A stretch of DNA of 23,064 nucleotides from positions 1 to 23,064 of the forward strand of contig JAMCUD010000108.1 in NCBI GenBank assembly GCA_023379355.1, given 5' to 3'. The notes beneath the pieces are model-generated. The model ran no database searches. It was not told the DNA's origin and saw only the letters and a program-made list of their open reading frames with translations. Numbering within the stretch: the stretch's first letter is position 1; each line of letters opens with the position of its first letter. Positions 1-9,098 of the stretch are shown piece by piece. The translations under genes were made by a program, and so were the position numbers. The stretch is from Thermoplasmatota archaeon. Its GTDB lineage: Archaea; Thermoplasmatota; Thermoplasmata; Thermoplasmatales; Thermoplasmataceae.

Positions 1-1
1 T

Positions 2-427
2 CTTGGGATAATTTTCATAACATTTGTATCATTTGTGACAATAGTCGAAGCGGCCAATGCATCAGTTCTCATTGCCTACATTATAATCAATTTCGCAGCT
101 TTCTATGAAAGGTACATTAAGGATAAGGTCAGTGAGGAAGACACAAAGCATAGGAAGATCCTTGGAAAATATTTCATCGCTGTACCTTTACTGGGAATTG
201 GAACAATAATAATGACCTTATATTTTCTGGGACTTTACAGTCTGGAAGTCTCGGGTCTGATCCTGGTGGTGGGAACAGCCTATTTCATTTTAAAGCTTGG
301 CCTCGAACGAACAGGAAAGAAAAAGAGATCGAAAAAACATGTTCCCATTTTCAGCAAGGTAAGAGCGTTCGGAAAAAGCAGGTCTTTGAAACAGATAAAT
401 GAAGATAATGTTTCTGAACACAGTTAG
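2..427 (+). CDS. C-terminal part of a polytopic membrane transporter (possibly APC-type permease), 5' end outside window
   Basis: The frame is open to the left edge, so only about the last 141 residues are visible and the GTG at 35 is probably internal. Three hydrophobic stretches stand out: roughly visible residues 1-33, 62-86 and 88-106. They are separated by a charged loop and followed by a very basic, probably cytoplasmic tail of about 35 residues (GKKKRSKK). The helix, short charged loop, two-helix hairpin and basic tail resemble the end of amino acid-polyamine-organocation permeases, but no diagnostic motif lies in this fragment. The family call is therefore weak, and another polytopic transporter would also fit. 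It converges with the GH15 gene, with 24 bases between the two stops. Confidence 0.5.
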   Translation, partial: LGIIFITFVSFVTIVEAANASVLIAYIIINFAAFYERYIKDKVSEEDTKHRKILGKYFIAVPLLGIGTIIMTLYFLGLYSLEVSGLILVVGTAYFILKLGLERTGKKKRSKKHVPIFSKVRAFGKSRSLKQINEDNVSEHS

Positions 428-451
428 GAAGGCTGCCAATCATCCTCAAGA

Positions 452-2395
452 TCAATTTGGAATACCGACGGATTCATGGATCATTTTTTCATGCACTGAC
501 ATGGTTGCCTTCTCATAATCAAGCATTGTTATTATGAACTGTGCATGGCTCCATACAAGCGGAGATACGGACAGGGGCTGGCCGTTGTAAGGGTTAACCT
601 GTTCAGGCAGAATTCCAGAATGCTGGCTGTGTTCCACAACCCAGTCTATATAGGTCCTGGCTTTTAAAACATCACCAGAAATTAGGAAGTATTCCGCGGC
701 CCACAGGGTTGTAATTATCCACGGGTTACCTGGAATTGTGCTGTCATCTCTTATCCTCTGGTAAATATCATTTTCATATCGGGCAATTCCTCCAACAGTT
801 TTCACCCACAGGCGATCAAGTAGTATTTTCATGGAAGAGATCATTCTCTCATCGTGGACGGATTTCACACCAAAAAGGTACAGTGACATTATGGCACTGT
901 CCACAGTGAAATCTGGTTTTCCATTTATGATTGCCCGTGCGTAAAATCCCTTTTCCGGGTTGTAGAATTTTTCTTCAAATGACGCTTTCATCTTCATGGC
1001 AGCCTCTTCATATCTTGATGAAAGTTCAATATCTCCGAATCTTCTGGCAAATTTTGATGCCGAGATGAGTGCTGCAAATGATGTTGCTATGGTGAATGTG
1101 TGAACGCCATACCTCTCTTCCCAGAGATCAAATGATTCTCTTGGAAGCCCGTTCTCATCCCTGAATGACATGATGAACTCTGTGCATTTTTTCACCACAG
1201 TCTCGTAAAATTCAGCCATGTACTCTATATCATTTATTTTTTCGTAATGTTTCCACATGGCCCATATCATAAGGGCCGTTTCATCCTGCTGTATTGGGAT
1301 AATGGATTCTCCTCTGTAGACCTGAGGAAGCCAGCTGCTGGCAATTTCTCCATCGGGACTGTACTTGTGGAAGAAGTAACCTTCCTCAGATGCAAGATTC
1401 TTGGCGTAGTCAAAGAACTTTCTTGCCGGTCCAGAATGGTTTGACCTTATCAGAGAATATGCAGCAATTGCAGCGTCTCTGGGCCATACATAATAGTAGC
1501 CGTCTTTATTGGCCTTTATGGTTTCACTGTCGCTTGAGGCAACAATGCCACCCTTATCGCTCATATGGCTTCGAAGTATGAACAACGATTTCCTGAACAT
1601 TGACGAAAGTCTTGGCTCCAGGTTTATTGGCTGCTTTCCGGCCCAAAGTCTCCAGTAGTTGGATGTCCTTGTCTCGTATCTCCTTAGGTTTTCAAAGGTC
1701 ATCAAAGCTGAATTGGCTGCTGTTTCCTCAAGAGACATATTTGCCGATATGAAATATATGACATCCATACCCATGGCGGGTTCAAGGTTGATTCTGTGTC
1801 TGATCACAGAATCAACTGACCCCATTGCAACAGAGTTTCCAGAAAGCTCCAGATCCTCGGCATCTTTCCAGCTTCCTTCCAGGCCCATGAAGTCCTTGAT
1901 TCCCATTGCGTACTGATCCATTTTATTTCCCATGCTGTCCAGCGTTGATGCCAGGAAATATCTTCTGCCCTTGTAATGGAGAACTCCATTCATTTTTGGC
2001 ATATATGTGGCAGTGTCACCTATGTCGTTTCCATAAATATTGAAATTCTGGTTAAAATAGAATTTTATATCAACTGGGTCCTTCGTGGTGTTGTAGGCAG
2101 TGATCCTCCTGGCGTACAGATTCTCGTAAATGTCAACAAAATTAAATGTTTCAAAATCCACACCATTGTGGGAAAATTTCCAAGTACCGACCATTGTATG
2201 GTCCAGGTAATCAATATCGTGGATTACACTGCTGTCTGACCATGTGAATCTGTTGTTCACTGCCAGTCCGAATTTGAATGGATGACCTGCATGGTTCTCC
2301 CCCTGATTTCTGGAGAAATAAAAATCCATGAGATTCATATCCGCGTCGAAATTTATAAGTATTCTCCCGTTACCTATGGGGAGATATCTGACCAT
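452..2395 (-). CDS. GH15 family glucoamylase-type glycoside hydrolase (glucoamylase or trehalase)
   Basis: At 647 residues this has the two-part layout of prokaryotic GH15: an N-terminal beta-sandwich (about 1-250) and a C-terminal (alpha/alpha)6 barrel (about 260-635). Visible active-site segments are YYYVWPRDAA at 300-309, QQDE at 369-372, LWEERYGVHTFT at 424-435 (general acid Glu426 or 427) and PEQVNP at 597-602 (general base Glu598). GH15 enzymes invert the anomeric centre and release glucose from non-reducing ends. Some Thermoplasma GH15 members are trehalases, so the substrate could be glucan or trehalose. There is no signal peptide, so it should act in the cytosol. It diverges from treY, and an in-frame stop just upstream makes ATG 2395 the first possible start. 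Family assignment is firm; substrate is open. Confidence 0.93.
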   Translation of the reverse strand: MVRYLPIGNGRILINFDADMNLMDFYFSRNQGENHAGHPFKFGLAVNNRFTWSDSSVIHDIDYLDHTMVGTWKFSHNGVDFETFNFVDIYENLYARRITAYNTTKDPVDIKFYFNQNFNIYGNDIGDTATYMPKMNGVLHYKGRRYFLASTLDSMGNKMDQYAMGIKDFMGLEGSWKDAEDLELSGNSVAMGSVDSVIRHRINLEPAMGMDVIYFISANMSLEETAANSALMTFENLRRYETRTSNYWRLWAGKQPINLEPRLSSMFRKSLFILRSHMSDKGGIVASSDSETIKANKDGYYYVWPRDAAIAAYSLIRSNHSGPARKFFDYAKNLASEEGYFFHKYSPDGEIASSWLPQVYRGESIIPIQQDETALMIWAMWKHYEKINDIEYMAEFYETVVKKCTEFIMSFRDENGLPRESFDLWEERYGVHTFTIATSFAALISASKFARRFGDIELSSRYEEAAMKMKASFEEKFYNPEKGFYARAIINGKPDFTVDSAIMSLYLFGVKSVHDERMISSMKILLDRLWVKTVGGIARYENDIYQRIRDDSTIPGNPWIITTLWAAEYFLISGDVLKARTYIDWVVEHSQHSGILPEQVNPYNGQPLSVSPLVWSHAQFIITMLDYEKATMSVHEKMIHESVGIPN

Positions 2396-2513
2396 GATGT
2401 GTCAGTTACCCAGAGGTTAAAGATTTTACTGTTTTCAGACCGGAACATTTCATTCATATTATCCATCTAAATCTCTGTTTAATGGGCATTATATAATAAG
2501 CTATCCCGTGAAG

Positions 2514-2522
2514 TATTTAAAC
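2514..2522 (+). promoter_or_regulatory. TATA box of treYZ, probably leaderless
   Basis: An AT-rich element (tatttaaac) is centred about 24 bases before the treY ATG, and no Shine-Dalgarno sequence precedes that ATG. This spacing puts the transcription start at or next to the start codon, a common arrangement for first genes in Thermoplasmata. Confidence 0.5.
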
Positions 2523-2541
2523 TATATATCATTCATATACA

Positions 2542-5112
2542 ATGGCAGATAAATCAAAGATCACCTCAATGTACCGTATCCAGTTCTGGAACGGTTTTAA
2601 TTTCCACGATCTCAAGACCATAATCCCATTTCTGAAGAAGCTTGGCGTTGACGCCATCTATGCATCCCCAATCCTGAAGAGTACACGGGGGAGCACCCAT
2701 GGCTATGACGTGACGGATTTTCAGCAGGTAAATGGAGAACTCGGGGGTGAGGATGGCCTGCTGGACGCATCAAATGTGCTTCACAGCGAAGGATTGAAAT
2801 GGATTCAGGACACAGTACCAAACCATATGGCGGTAAGTACTGAAAATGTCTACCTGAGGGACGTTTTTAAATACGGCAGGAAATCATTCTACTGGAATCT
2901 CTTCGATTTCATGAACACACCAGAATTCCATAACAGGATTGATCTGTTCATACTGGGTGACCCATATGAAGAAGTCCTCAATTCAGACAAAATACGCATT
3001 ATCAACCCGGAAAATCTCTCATTTGAGGTTTATGATCTTGAATTTCCAATGTCGGAAAATGGCCTGGCCATGGTGAAATCAATGATCGGTGTCATCCCCA
3101 CCAATGAGGGCATAAAAAAAATAAATTCTGATCCGGCAATGATACATTCAATTCTCAGGAGGCAGAACTACAGGCTCAGGTACTGGAGATCTGGCATTGA
3201 AGGGACAAACTACAGAAGATTCTTTTCCGTGAACAGCCTCATTGCAATACGCACTGAGAACCCAAAATACTTCAGTGTTACAATGCAGAAACCGGTAAGC
3301 CTTTTCCGAACAGGAGTAATCGACGGGTTTCGGGTGGATCATATAGATGGGCTCTACAGTCCAGAAAATTTCCTCATGAGGTTTGCCAGATGGACTGGAA
3401 ACGCACCTGTGTGGGTGGAAAAGGTTCTGACCGGTGGGGAGAAACTGAGAAAATCATGGAAAACAAAGGGAACTACTGGTTATGATTTTCTTTATTTCTG
3501 CACCTACCTTTTTGTTGACAGCAACAGTAGTGAAGCACTGAAGGAATTTTATACCATATTTTCTGGAGTAAGAAAATCACCCGGGAAAATGGCCTCAGAA
3601 AACAAGAAGGATTACATAAAGTACAGTTTTTCCCATGAAGTCGATTTTCTTTCCCATATTTTCTACGATTTCATTCATGAAAAGATTTACGGTCAGGATA
3701 TAACATATGGTAAAACAAGGGAATTCCTTGAAGAACTGCTTTCATCATTCAGCATGTACCGTACATATCTTGCATCCGGATCAATGAACCGGGAGGACTT
3801 GATCACAATGCATAAAACAATCAACCTGGCTGGAAAAAGGTCTGGTCTGAAAGATGTTCAGGCGTGCATGAATAAGGTTTTGGATTCTGCCATCATTGAT
3901 GGAAAAGCACTATACTGTTTTCAGAAACTTCAGCAGTTCATCCCGGCAACAATTGCGAAATCAATTGAAGACAGGGTATTTTTCCAGTATAATATGCTGA
4001 TCTCTCTCAACGAGGTTGGCTGCATTCCGGAAAAGTTTTCGGTATCTAGAAAATCATTCCACAGATTCATGAAACAGAGGGCTTTACATTGGCCCATGGC
4101 TATGAATACGCTCTCCACACACGACACAAAGCTGGGTGAGGATATCAGGGCAAGGATCGCATCCATATCACACATGGTGGACATATGGTCTGAATCGGTT
4201 GAAAACTGGCACAGGATGAACCTGAATCACAAGAAGGTGGAAGGGACGCTAGAATACCCAACAAAAAATCATGAATATTACCTCTACCAGATTCTTCTGG
4301 CTGAAGCCCCTGACAAATGGAATGAGGGAACCAGCTTTAAGGACAGGATTCACGGACAGATGATCAAGGCAGTGAGGGAAGATGGCACCATGACAGGATG
4401 GAACAATCCAGACAAAGAGTACGAGGATCACCTTTCCGGGTTCATAGAAGGTATCATGGAGAGCGCTGAATTCGTGGGTTCATTCAGTGAATTCTATGGA
4501 AAGGCTCAGTTCATGGGAATGCTGATTTCCATCTCAGAAAATATAGTCAAACTCACTGCTCCTGGAATACCTGATATATATCAGGGTTCAGAGGTTATGA
4601 ACCTGAACTTCACCGATCCCGACAATAGAGGCAACGTTGATTATAAGCACTCTCAGGATCTACTGGATAAAGCCACTGAAATGCATGTGCAAGGAAAATT
4701 TGATGGAATAAGAAAAGGCTGGAAAGATGGAACATTGAAGATATTCATAAACTACGTAATTTTGAACCTCAGAAAAAATAACCCTGACCTTTTTCTGTCA
4801 GGAGATTACCAAGAGGTTGAAACCACAGGTTCACTTGAATCCGGAATATTAAGCTACTGCAGGAGAAAGGGTAAGACCATAATCATTGTAACCGTGATAC
4901 TGAAAAATGGAGCCATGTCAGAGGAAGATATGCCAACTGGAATGGACAAATGGAAGGATACAGAAATAAAAATTCCTCAAGGATACACTGGGTCTTACAA
5001 AGATATTTTCACAGGAAAGGTTTTTTCAACAGGTTATTCTTTGAAGGTTGGAGAAATATTTTCACAATTTCCATTTTCAGTCATCATTAGGGATGGTGAG
5101 ACCACTGTTTGA
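2542..5112 (+). CDS. treY: maltooligosyltrehalose synthase (GH13_26)
   Basis: TreY turns the reducing-end alpha-1,4 bond of a maltooligosaccharide or debranched glucan into the alpha,alpha-1,1 bond of trehalose. The N-terminus (YRIQFWNGFNF, then YASPILKSTRGSTHGYDV at 40-57) is the TreY signature. GH13 region I is DTVPNHMA at 90-97. The nucleophile is Asp266 in GFRVDHIDG, the acid/base is Glu293 in WVEKVL followed by GTTGYDF, and the third acid is Asp528 in STHDTK. The C-terminal PDIYQGSE (677-684) is also typical. At 856 residues it is longer than most TreY (about 700-780); the extra length seems to lie in the helical insert (about 330-500) and C-terminus. No signal peptide. It is the first gene of treYZ and stops 16 bases before the preferred treZ start. 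Confidence 0.97.
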   Translation: MADKSKITSMYRIQFWNGFNFHDLKTIIPFLKKLGVDAIYASPILKSTRGSTHGYDVTDFQQVNGELGGEDGLLDASNVLHSEGLKWIQDTVPNHMAVSTENVYLRDVFKYGRKSFYWNLFDFMNTPEFHNRIDLFILGDPYEEVLNSDKIRIINPENLSFEVYDLEFPMSENGLAMVKSMIGVIPTNEGIKKINSDPAMIHSILRRQNYRLRYWRSGIEGTNYRRFFSVNSLIAIRTENPKYFSVTMQKPVSLFRTGVIDGFRVDHIDGLYSPENFLMRFARWTGNAPVWVEKVLTGGEKLRKSWKTKGTTGYDFLYFCTYLFVDSNSSEALKEFYTIFSGVRKSPGKMASENKKDYIKYSFSHEVDFLSHIFYDFIHEKIYGQDITYGKTREFLEELLSSFSMYRTYLASGSMNREDLITMHKTINLAGKRSGLKDVQACMNKVLDSAIIDGKALYCFQKLQQFIPATIAKSIEDRVFFQYNMLISLNEVGCIPEKFSVSRKSFHRFMKQRALHWPMAMNTLSTHDTKLGEDIRARIASISHMVDIWSESVENWHRMNLNHKKVEGTLEYPTKNHEYYLYQILLAEAPDKWNEGTSFKDRIHGQMIKAVREDGTMTGWNNPDKEYEDHLSGFIEGIMESAEFVGSFSEFYGKAQFMGMLISISENIVKLTAPGIPDIYQGSEVMNLNFTDPDNRGNVDYKHSQDLLDKATEMHVQGKFDGIRKGWKDGTLKIFINYVILNLRKNNPDLFLSGDYQEVETTGSLESGILSYCRRKGKTIIIVTVILKNGAMSEEDMPTGMDKWKDTEIKIPQGYTGSYKDIFTGKVFSTGYSLKVGEIFSQFPFSVIIRDGETTV

Positions 5113-5128
5113 AAAAAGGTTTGAAATA

Positions 5129-6907
5129 ATGCATGGAGTCAGGTTTACTGGAGGAGGTGAAATAGAGGTAAACGTATGGGCTCCGCTTCAGAAGGAACTT
5201 AAACTGAAGAATCTATCCACAGGTGAAACCACAGAAATGACCAGAATTCAAAGAGGTTATTTCTCCCTGGTAACAGGGGGTAACAATGGCGACAGGTACC
5301 TGTTCATAACGAGATCGGGGAAGGAAATTCCGGATCCAGCTTCACGGTTTCAGCCCCAGGGCATAGATTCACCCTCAATGATGGTGGATACCGGCAATTT
5401 CAAATGGAGGAATAACAGGTGGAAAACATACTCCATGAAGGAATCAGTGATCCAGGAGATCCATGTGGGAACCTATACGGATGGGGGGACCTATGGGGAC
5501 CTATCTGATCATATTGGCCATATTCTTGATACGGGCATAAATACGGTGGAAATAATGCCCCTGGCTCAGACCTACGGGTCAAGGAACTGGGGTTATGACG
5601 GTGTTTTTCCGTTTGCCCCTTCATATTCCTACGGATCTCCGGAAGATCTAAAAAATTTTGTGGATATCTGCCACAGAGACGGATTAAATGTAATCTTAGA
5701 TGTTGTTTATAACCATCTTGGTCCGCTGGGAAACATATTTCCCAGCCTTGGTTACTATTTCAGTTCAACCTACCGCAATCCATGGGGAGAGGCCATAAAT
5801 TTTGATGGAAGGGGTTCCGATGAGGTCAGATCATTTGTGATGCAGATCGTCAGGTACTGGATTGAAGAATTCAGGATGGATGGCCTCAGGATCGACGCAA
5901 TCCACTCAATCTACGACAACTCACCCCTGCACATACTGAAGGAGATCACTGATCTGGCCGAGGAAATGGAGAAAAAACTGGGCAGGGATATAAGACTCAT
6001 TGCTGAAACGGATAGAAATGACCCGGATACTGTCCGGGAAAGGAACAGGTGTGGTTACGGTTTCAGCGGTCAGTGGAATGATGATTTTCACCATGCCATT
6101 CACTGCTTTCTTTCAGGTGAAAGATCAGGTTACTATGGAGACTACGGAAATTTTGATCAGATAGTGCATGCATACAGGAATGGTTTTGTTTATGATGGCG
6201 TTTACTCAGAATTCTTAGGAAAAACAAGGGGTTCCAGATATGTGGATCTTCCAATGGAAAGACTGGTGGTTTTTACACAGAATCATGATCAGGTTGGAAA
6301 CAGGGCATTTGGGGAGAGGCCAATTGCAATAATGGGGGAAAGAAAAGCTATCTTATTTGCTGTTGCTGTACTTGCCTCACCGTTTACCCCAATGCTGTTC
6401 ATGGGTGAGGAGTTTGGTTCCCAAAGCCCATTTCTTTTTTTCATGGAGTCCAATGACAGGGATTTTGCGAAGAAAGTTTTCCAGGGCAGAAGGGACGAAT
6501 TCTCCGGATTCGGATGGGGAGATGACATTCCCAACCCCTCCCATATTGAAACATTTACTGCGTCCAAGGTCAACCATGAACAGTCGGAGGAAAGAACAGG
6601 AAAGAGATTCATGGATCTTTACAAAAATCTCATCTCCATAAGGAAGAAATACATTCAGGGGCATAGACCGGAAGTCTGGTCTGACGGCAACAGGCACCTC
6701 ATCATTCTCGACTATGAGGATACATCCGTGAAGGTTGTAATGTCATTTTCATCAAAAGAGGAAAAGCTTGAGTTGAATTCTGAAGGTTCTATGATCTTCC
6801 ACACTGATGATCGTGATCCTGGTGAATCATTTTCTGAAAAAAGGCTGGAGAGAGGGTCCATAATAATGCAGCCATACTCCGCATTTATAATGCGGATTTC
6901 TCATTGA
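5129..6907 (+). CDS. treZ: malto-oligosyltrehalose trehalohydrolase (GH13_10)
   Basis: TreZ cleaves the alpha-1,4 bond next to the terminal trehalosyl unit made by TreY and releases free trehalose. An N-terminal CBM48-like sheet begins with MHGVRF and VNVWAP. The barrel shows GYDGVFPFAPSYSYGSPEDL and DVVYNHLGPLGN, then the nucleophile Asp256 in GLRIDAIHSIYD, acid/base Glu293 in LIAETDRNDP and Asp387 in TQNHDQVGNR, a TreZ-like set. I chose ATG 5129: AAGGT at 5116-5120 lies 8 bases upstream, and the protein then starts where the family usually does. In-frame ATGs at 5093 and 5048 lie inside treY without a clear ribosome site. It is co-transcribed with treY, and its stop overlaps the treX stop on the other strand. 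Confidence 0.95.
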   Translation: MHGVRFTGGGEIEVNVWAPLQKELKLKNLSTGETTEMTRIQRGYFSLVTGGNNGDRYLFITRSGKEIPDPASRFQPQGIDSPSMMVDTGNFKWRNNRWKTYSMKESVIQEIHVGTYTDGGTYGDLSDHIGHILDTGINTVEIMPLAQTYGSRNWGYDGVFPFAPSYSYGSPEDLKNFVDICHRDGLNVILDVVYNHLGPLGNIFPSLGYYFSSTYRNPWGEAINFDGRGSDEVRSFVMQIVRYWIEEFRMDGLRIDAIHSIYDNSPLHILKEITDLAEEMEKKLGRDIRLIAETDRNDPDTVRERNRCGYGFSGQWNDDFHHAIHCFLSGERSGYYGDYGNFDQIVHAYRNGFVYDGVYSEFLGKTRGSRYVDLPMERLVVFTQNHDQVGNRAFGERPIAIMGERKAILFAVAVLASPFTPMLFMGEEFGSQSPFLFFMESNDRDFAKKVFQGRRDEFSGFGWGDDIPNPSHIETFTASKVNHEQSEERTGKRFMDLYKNLISIRKKYIQGHRPEVWSDGNRHLIILDYEDTSVKVVMSFSSKEEKLELNSEGSMIFHTDDRDPGESFSEKRLERGSIIMQPYSAFIMRISH

Positions 6908-9024
6908 TCTGAAGATTCCATCAGTATGGCTGCGGAACCCGCTTCCAATTTTATTCTATGGGTATTTACGCGCAGGGGAAAAATATCCTTGTGTTCAGGG
7001 ATCGAATCGATCAGCACATCGGTGTTCTGCCACTTTTCGGGGATGGTGAACTCTATATCTGTATCCGTGGGGTTGAAGAGAAGCATGAGGTTGTTGTTGG
7101 CAATATCATCACCGTTGTTTGCCTCCTCTATTCCAGCAGAGGAGAGAACAACACCCAACCCATTAACCTTACCTGAGTTCCAGTCATCCATGGTCATCTC
7201 GTTTCCATCACTCTTAACCCATGTAACATCCTTTATTTCGGTTCCGGGCATCACAGTTCCCTGGAAAAAGTTCCTCCTCCTGAGCACATGGAACCTCATC
7301 TTTATCCCAATGAGATTTTTCACAAAATCATACAGATCAAACTTTTTCTGGTCAAGTTTCCAGTCGTACCAGCTTATCTCATTATCCTGGCAGTATGCGT
7401 TGTTGTTACCATTCTGGGTGCGCATTATCTCATCACCACCAAGTATCATGGGCGATCCCTGACTGGTAAGCAGCGTTATGAAAAGACTTCTGATGCGTTT
7501 CTCCCTCAATCGCAGGATTCTCTGATCTTCCGTGTCACCTTCCACACCGAAATTCTCACTGATGTTGTCATCTGTGCCGTCTTTGTTGTCCTCTCCGTTT
7601 GCTTCGTTGTGCTTTACGCTGTAGGAAACCAGGTCGTACATTGTGAATCCGTCGTGGGAGGTTATGTAGTTTATGCTCGAATGAGGCTTTCTTCCGTTGC
7701 TCTCATAGAGATCGGGAGAACCTGAGATTCTAGTGGCAAACTCGCCAATTATGTTTCCCCTCTCCTTCCAGAACTTTCTGGTGGAATCCCTGTATTTGCC
7801 GTTCCACTCTGCCCATAGGGTGGGAAAACCACCAACCTGGTATCCCCCCGGACCTATGTCCCAGGGTTCGGCTATGAGCTTGACTCTTGATATGACAGGG
7901 TCCTGGTATATTATGTCGAAGAATGCCGAAAGCCTGTCCACATCGTAAAGCTGCCTTGCAAGGGCTGCCGCCAGATCAAACCTGAAACCATCCACGTGCA
8001 TCTCTGTTACCCAGTACCGAAGGCTGTCCATTATGAGTTTCAATACCTGGGGATGTCCGGCGTCAAGACTGTTACCGGTTCCGGTGACATCGTAATAATA
8101 TCTGGGATTATTGGGATCAAGCCTGTAGTATATGGCATTATCCACACCCCTGAAGGATAGGGTTGGACCAAGATGATTTCCCTCACCTGTGTGGTTGTAT
8201 ACCACATCGAGAATCACCTCTATGCTATTCTCGTGAAGTGTTTTCACCATGTTCTTAAATTCATTTATCTGTTCCCCTGGAACATCGCTGGATGCATACC
8301 TGATATCAGGTGCCAGATATCCAATTGTATTGTATCCCCAGTAATTTGAGAGCCCCTTATTGATGAGGTAGTCCGAATCAATCTTATGGTGCACCGGCAT
8401 GAGTTCAACTGCAGTTATTCCCAGATCCTTCAGGTACTGAACCATTTTTGGTGATGATAGCCCAAGGTAGGTCCCCCTGATATTTTCGTCAATGTCGTCC
8501 CTGGCCTTTGTGAAACCTTTCACATGGGTTTCGTAGATTACGGTCTTGTTCCATGGAAAACGAGGACCTTTGATCCCCTTCCAGTCAAAATTGTCACTCA
8601 TCACAACTGATTTAGGCACATATTTTGCATCATCACTGTCATTGAAGGAAAGATCTGCTTCAGGATCACCAATGTTGTATGCGAAAATGTCATTATTCCA
8701 GTTCACAGGGTGGGAAATAGCTTTTGCATAGGGGTCTATGAGAAGTTTGTTCCTGTTGAATCTGTGGCCATCCTCAGGTTTGTAAGGGCCGTCCACCCTG
8801 TATCCATAAAGTGTCCCTGGACCGATACCTGAGATAAATACATGCCATACAAAACCATCTCTCTCCTTCAGGTTTATGATCTCTTTCGGGTCTCCATCGT
8901 CCTTATGTCCATAAATTTCAAGATCCACTGCTGTACCATTTTCAGAAAATAATGCGAAATTTGTGCCGCTATCCTCAACTGTGGCCCCCTGAATATACGC
9001 ATTTCCTGCTTTTAACCCCGGCAT
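6901..9024 (-). CDS. treX: glycogen debranching enzyme, isoamylase type (GH13_11)
   Basis: This enzyme hydrolyses alpha-1,6 branch points and gives TreY linear chains. The N-terminal CBM48 domain carries NFALFSENGTAVDLEIYG, and GYRVDGPYKPEDGHRFN (74-90) with LLIDPYAKAI is the TreX/GlgX signature. Catalytic residues are Asp350 in VDGFRFDLA, Glu386 in LIAEPWDIGPGGYQVG and Asp458 in TSHDGFTMYDLVSY, followed by the KHNEANGEDN loop. At 707 residues it has the usual TreX length and no signal peptide. It lies 74 bases downstream of mak on the same strand, has no ribosome site, and has a TATA-like element about 29 bases before the ATG, so it may be transcribed alone and leaderless. Its stop overlaps the treZ stop within 7 bases. 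GlgX is the alternative name; the treYZ neighbourhood favours treX. Confidence 0.95.
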   Translation of the reverse strand: MPGLKAGNAYIQGATVEDSGTNFALFSENGTAVDLEIYGHKDDGDPKEIINLKERDGFVWHVFISGIGPGTLYGYRVDGPYKPEDGHRFNRNKLLIDPYAKAISHPVNWNNDIFAYNIGDPEADLSFNDSDDAKYVPKSVVMSDNFDWKGIKGPRFPWNKTVIYETHVKGFTKARDDIDENIRGTYLGLSSPKMVQYLKDLGITAVELMPVHHKIDSDYLINKGLSNYWGYNTIGYLAPDIRYASSDVPGEQINEFKNMVKTLHENSIEVILDVVYNHTGEGNHLGPTLSFRGVDNAIYYRLDPNNPRYYYDVTGTGNSLDAGHPQVLKLIMDSLRYWVTEMHVDGFRFDLAAALARQLYDVDRLSAFFDIIYQDPVISRVKLIAEPWDIGPGGYQVGGFPTLWAEWNGKYRDSTRKFWKERGNIIGEFATRISGSPDLYESNGRKPHSSINYITSHDGFTMYDLVSYSVKHNEANGEDNKDGTDDNISENFGVEGDTEDQRILRLREKRIRSLFITLLTSQGSPMILGGDEIMRTQNGNNNAYCQDNEISWYDWKLDQKKFDLYDFVKNLIGIKMRFHVLRRRNFFQGTVMPGTEIKDVTWVKSDGNEMTMDDWNSGKVNGLGVVLSSAGIEEANNGDDIANNNLMLLFNPTDTDIEFTIPEKWQNTDVLIDSIPEHKDIFPLRVNTHRIKLEAGSAAILMESSDQ

Positions 9025-9048
9025 ACGGAGAGCATGTTCATGACATAT

Positions 9049-9057
9049 GATATAGTT
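9049..9057 (-). promoter_or_regulatory. candidate TATA box of treX
   Basis: On the minus strand, actatatca is centred about 29 bases before the treX ATG, and no ribosome site lies between. A second AT-rich element (tgtataaaac) lies near 9072-9081. The 74-base gap after mak is unlike the overlapping junctions upstream, which supports a separate promoter. Confidence 0.4.
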
Positions 9058-9098
9058 TACTATTCGCCTGTTTTATACATTTGCCAGGGTTGGATCAA

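Noticed and set aside
35..427. Treating the first gene as a complete 130-residue protein starting at GTG 35
   Set aside because: The frame stays open and hydrophobic to the left edge, and GTG 35 would start in the middle of a membrane helix.
5048..5128. Extending treZ to ATG 5048 or 5093
   Set aside because: Both lie inside treY without a clear ribosome site, and the extra residues precede the normal family start; ATG 5129 has AAGGT at good spacing.
6289..6697. Long frames on both strands inside treZ, over 90 codons each
   Set aside because: They are shadows of the treZ frame, which carries the catalytic residues; their products have no recognisable features.
6926..7462. A 178-codon frame on the plus strand, with further long frames at 7288-7725 and 6958-7176
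   Set aside because: They lie fully antisense to treX, which has all catalytic motifs. Their translations show no domain or sensible start context.
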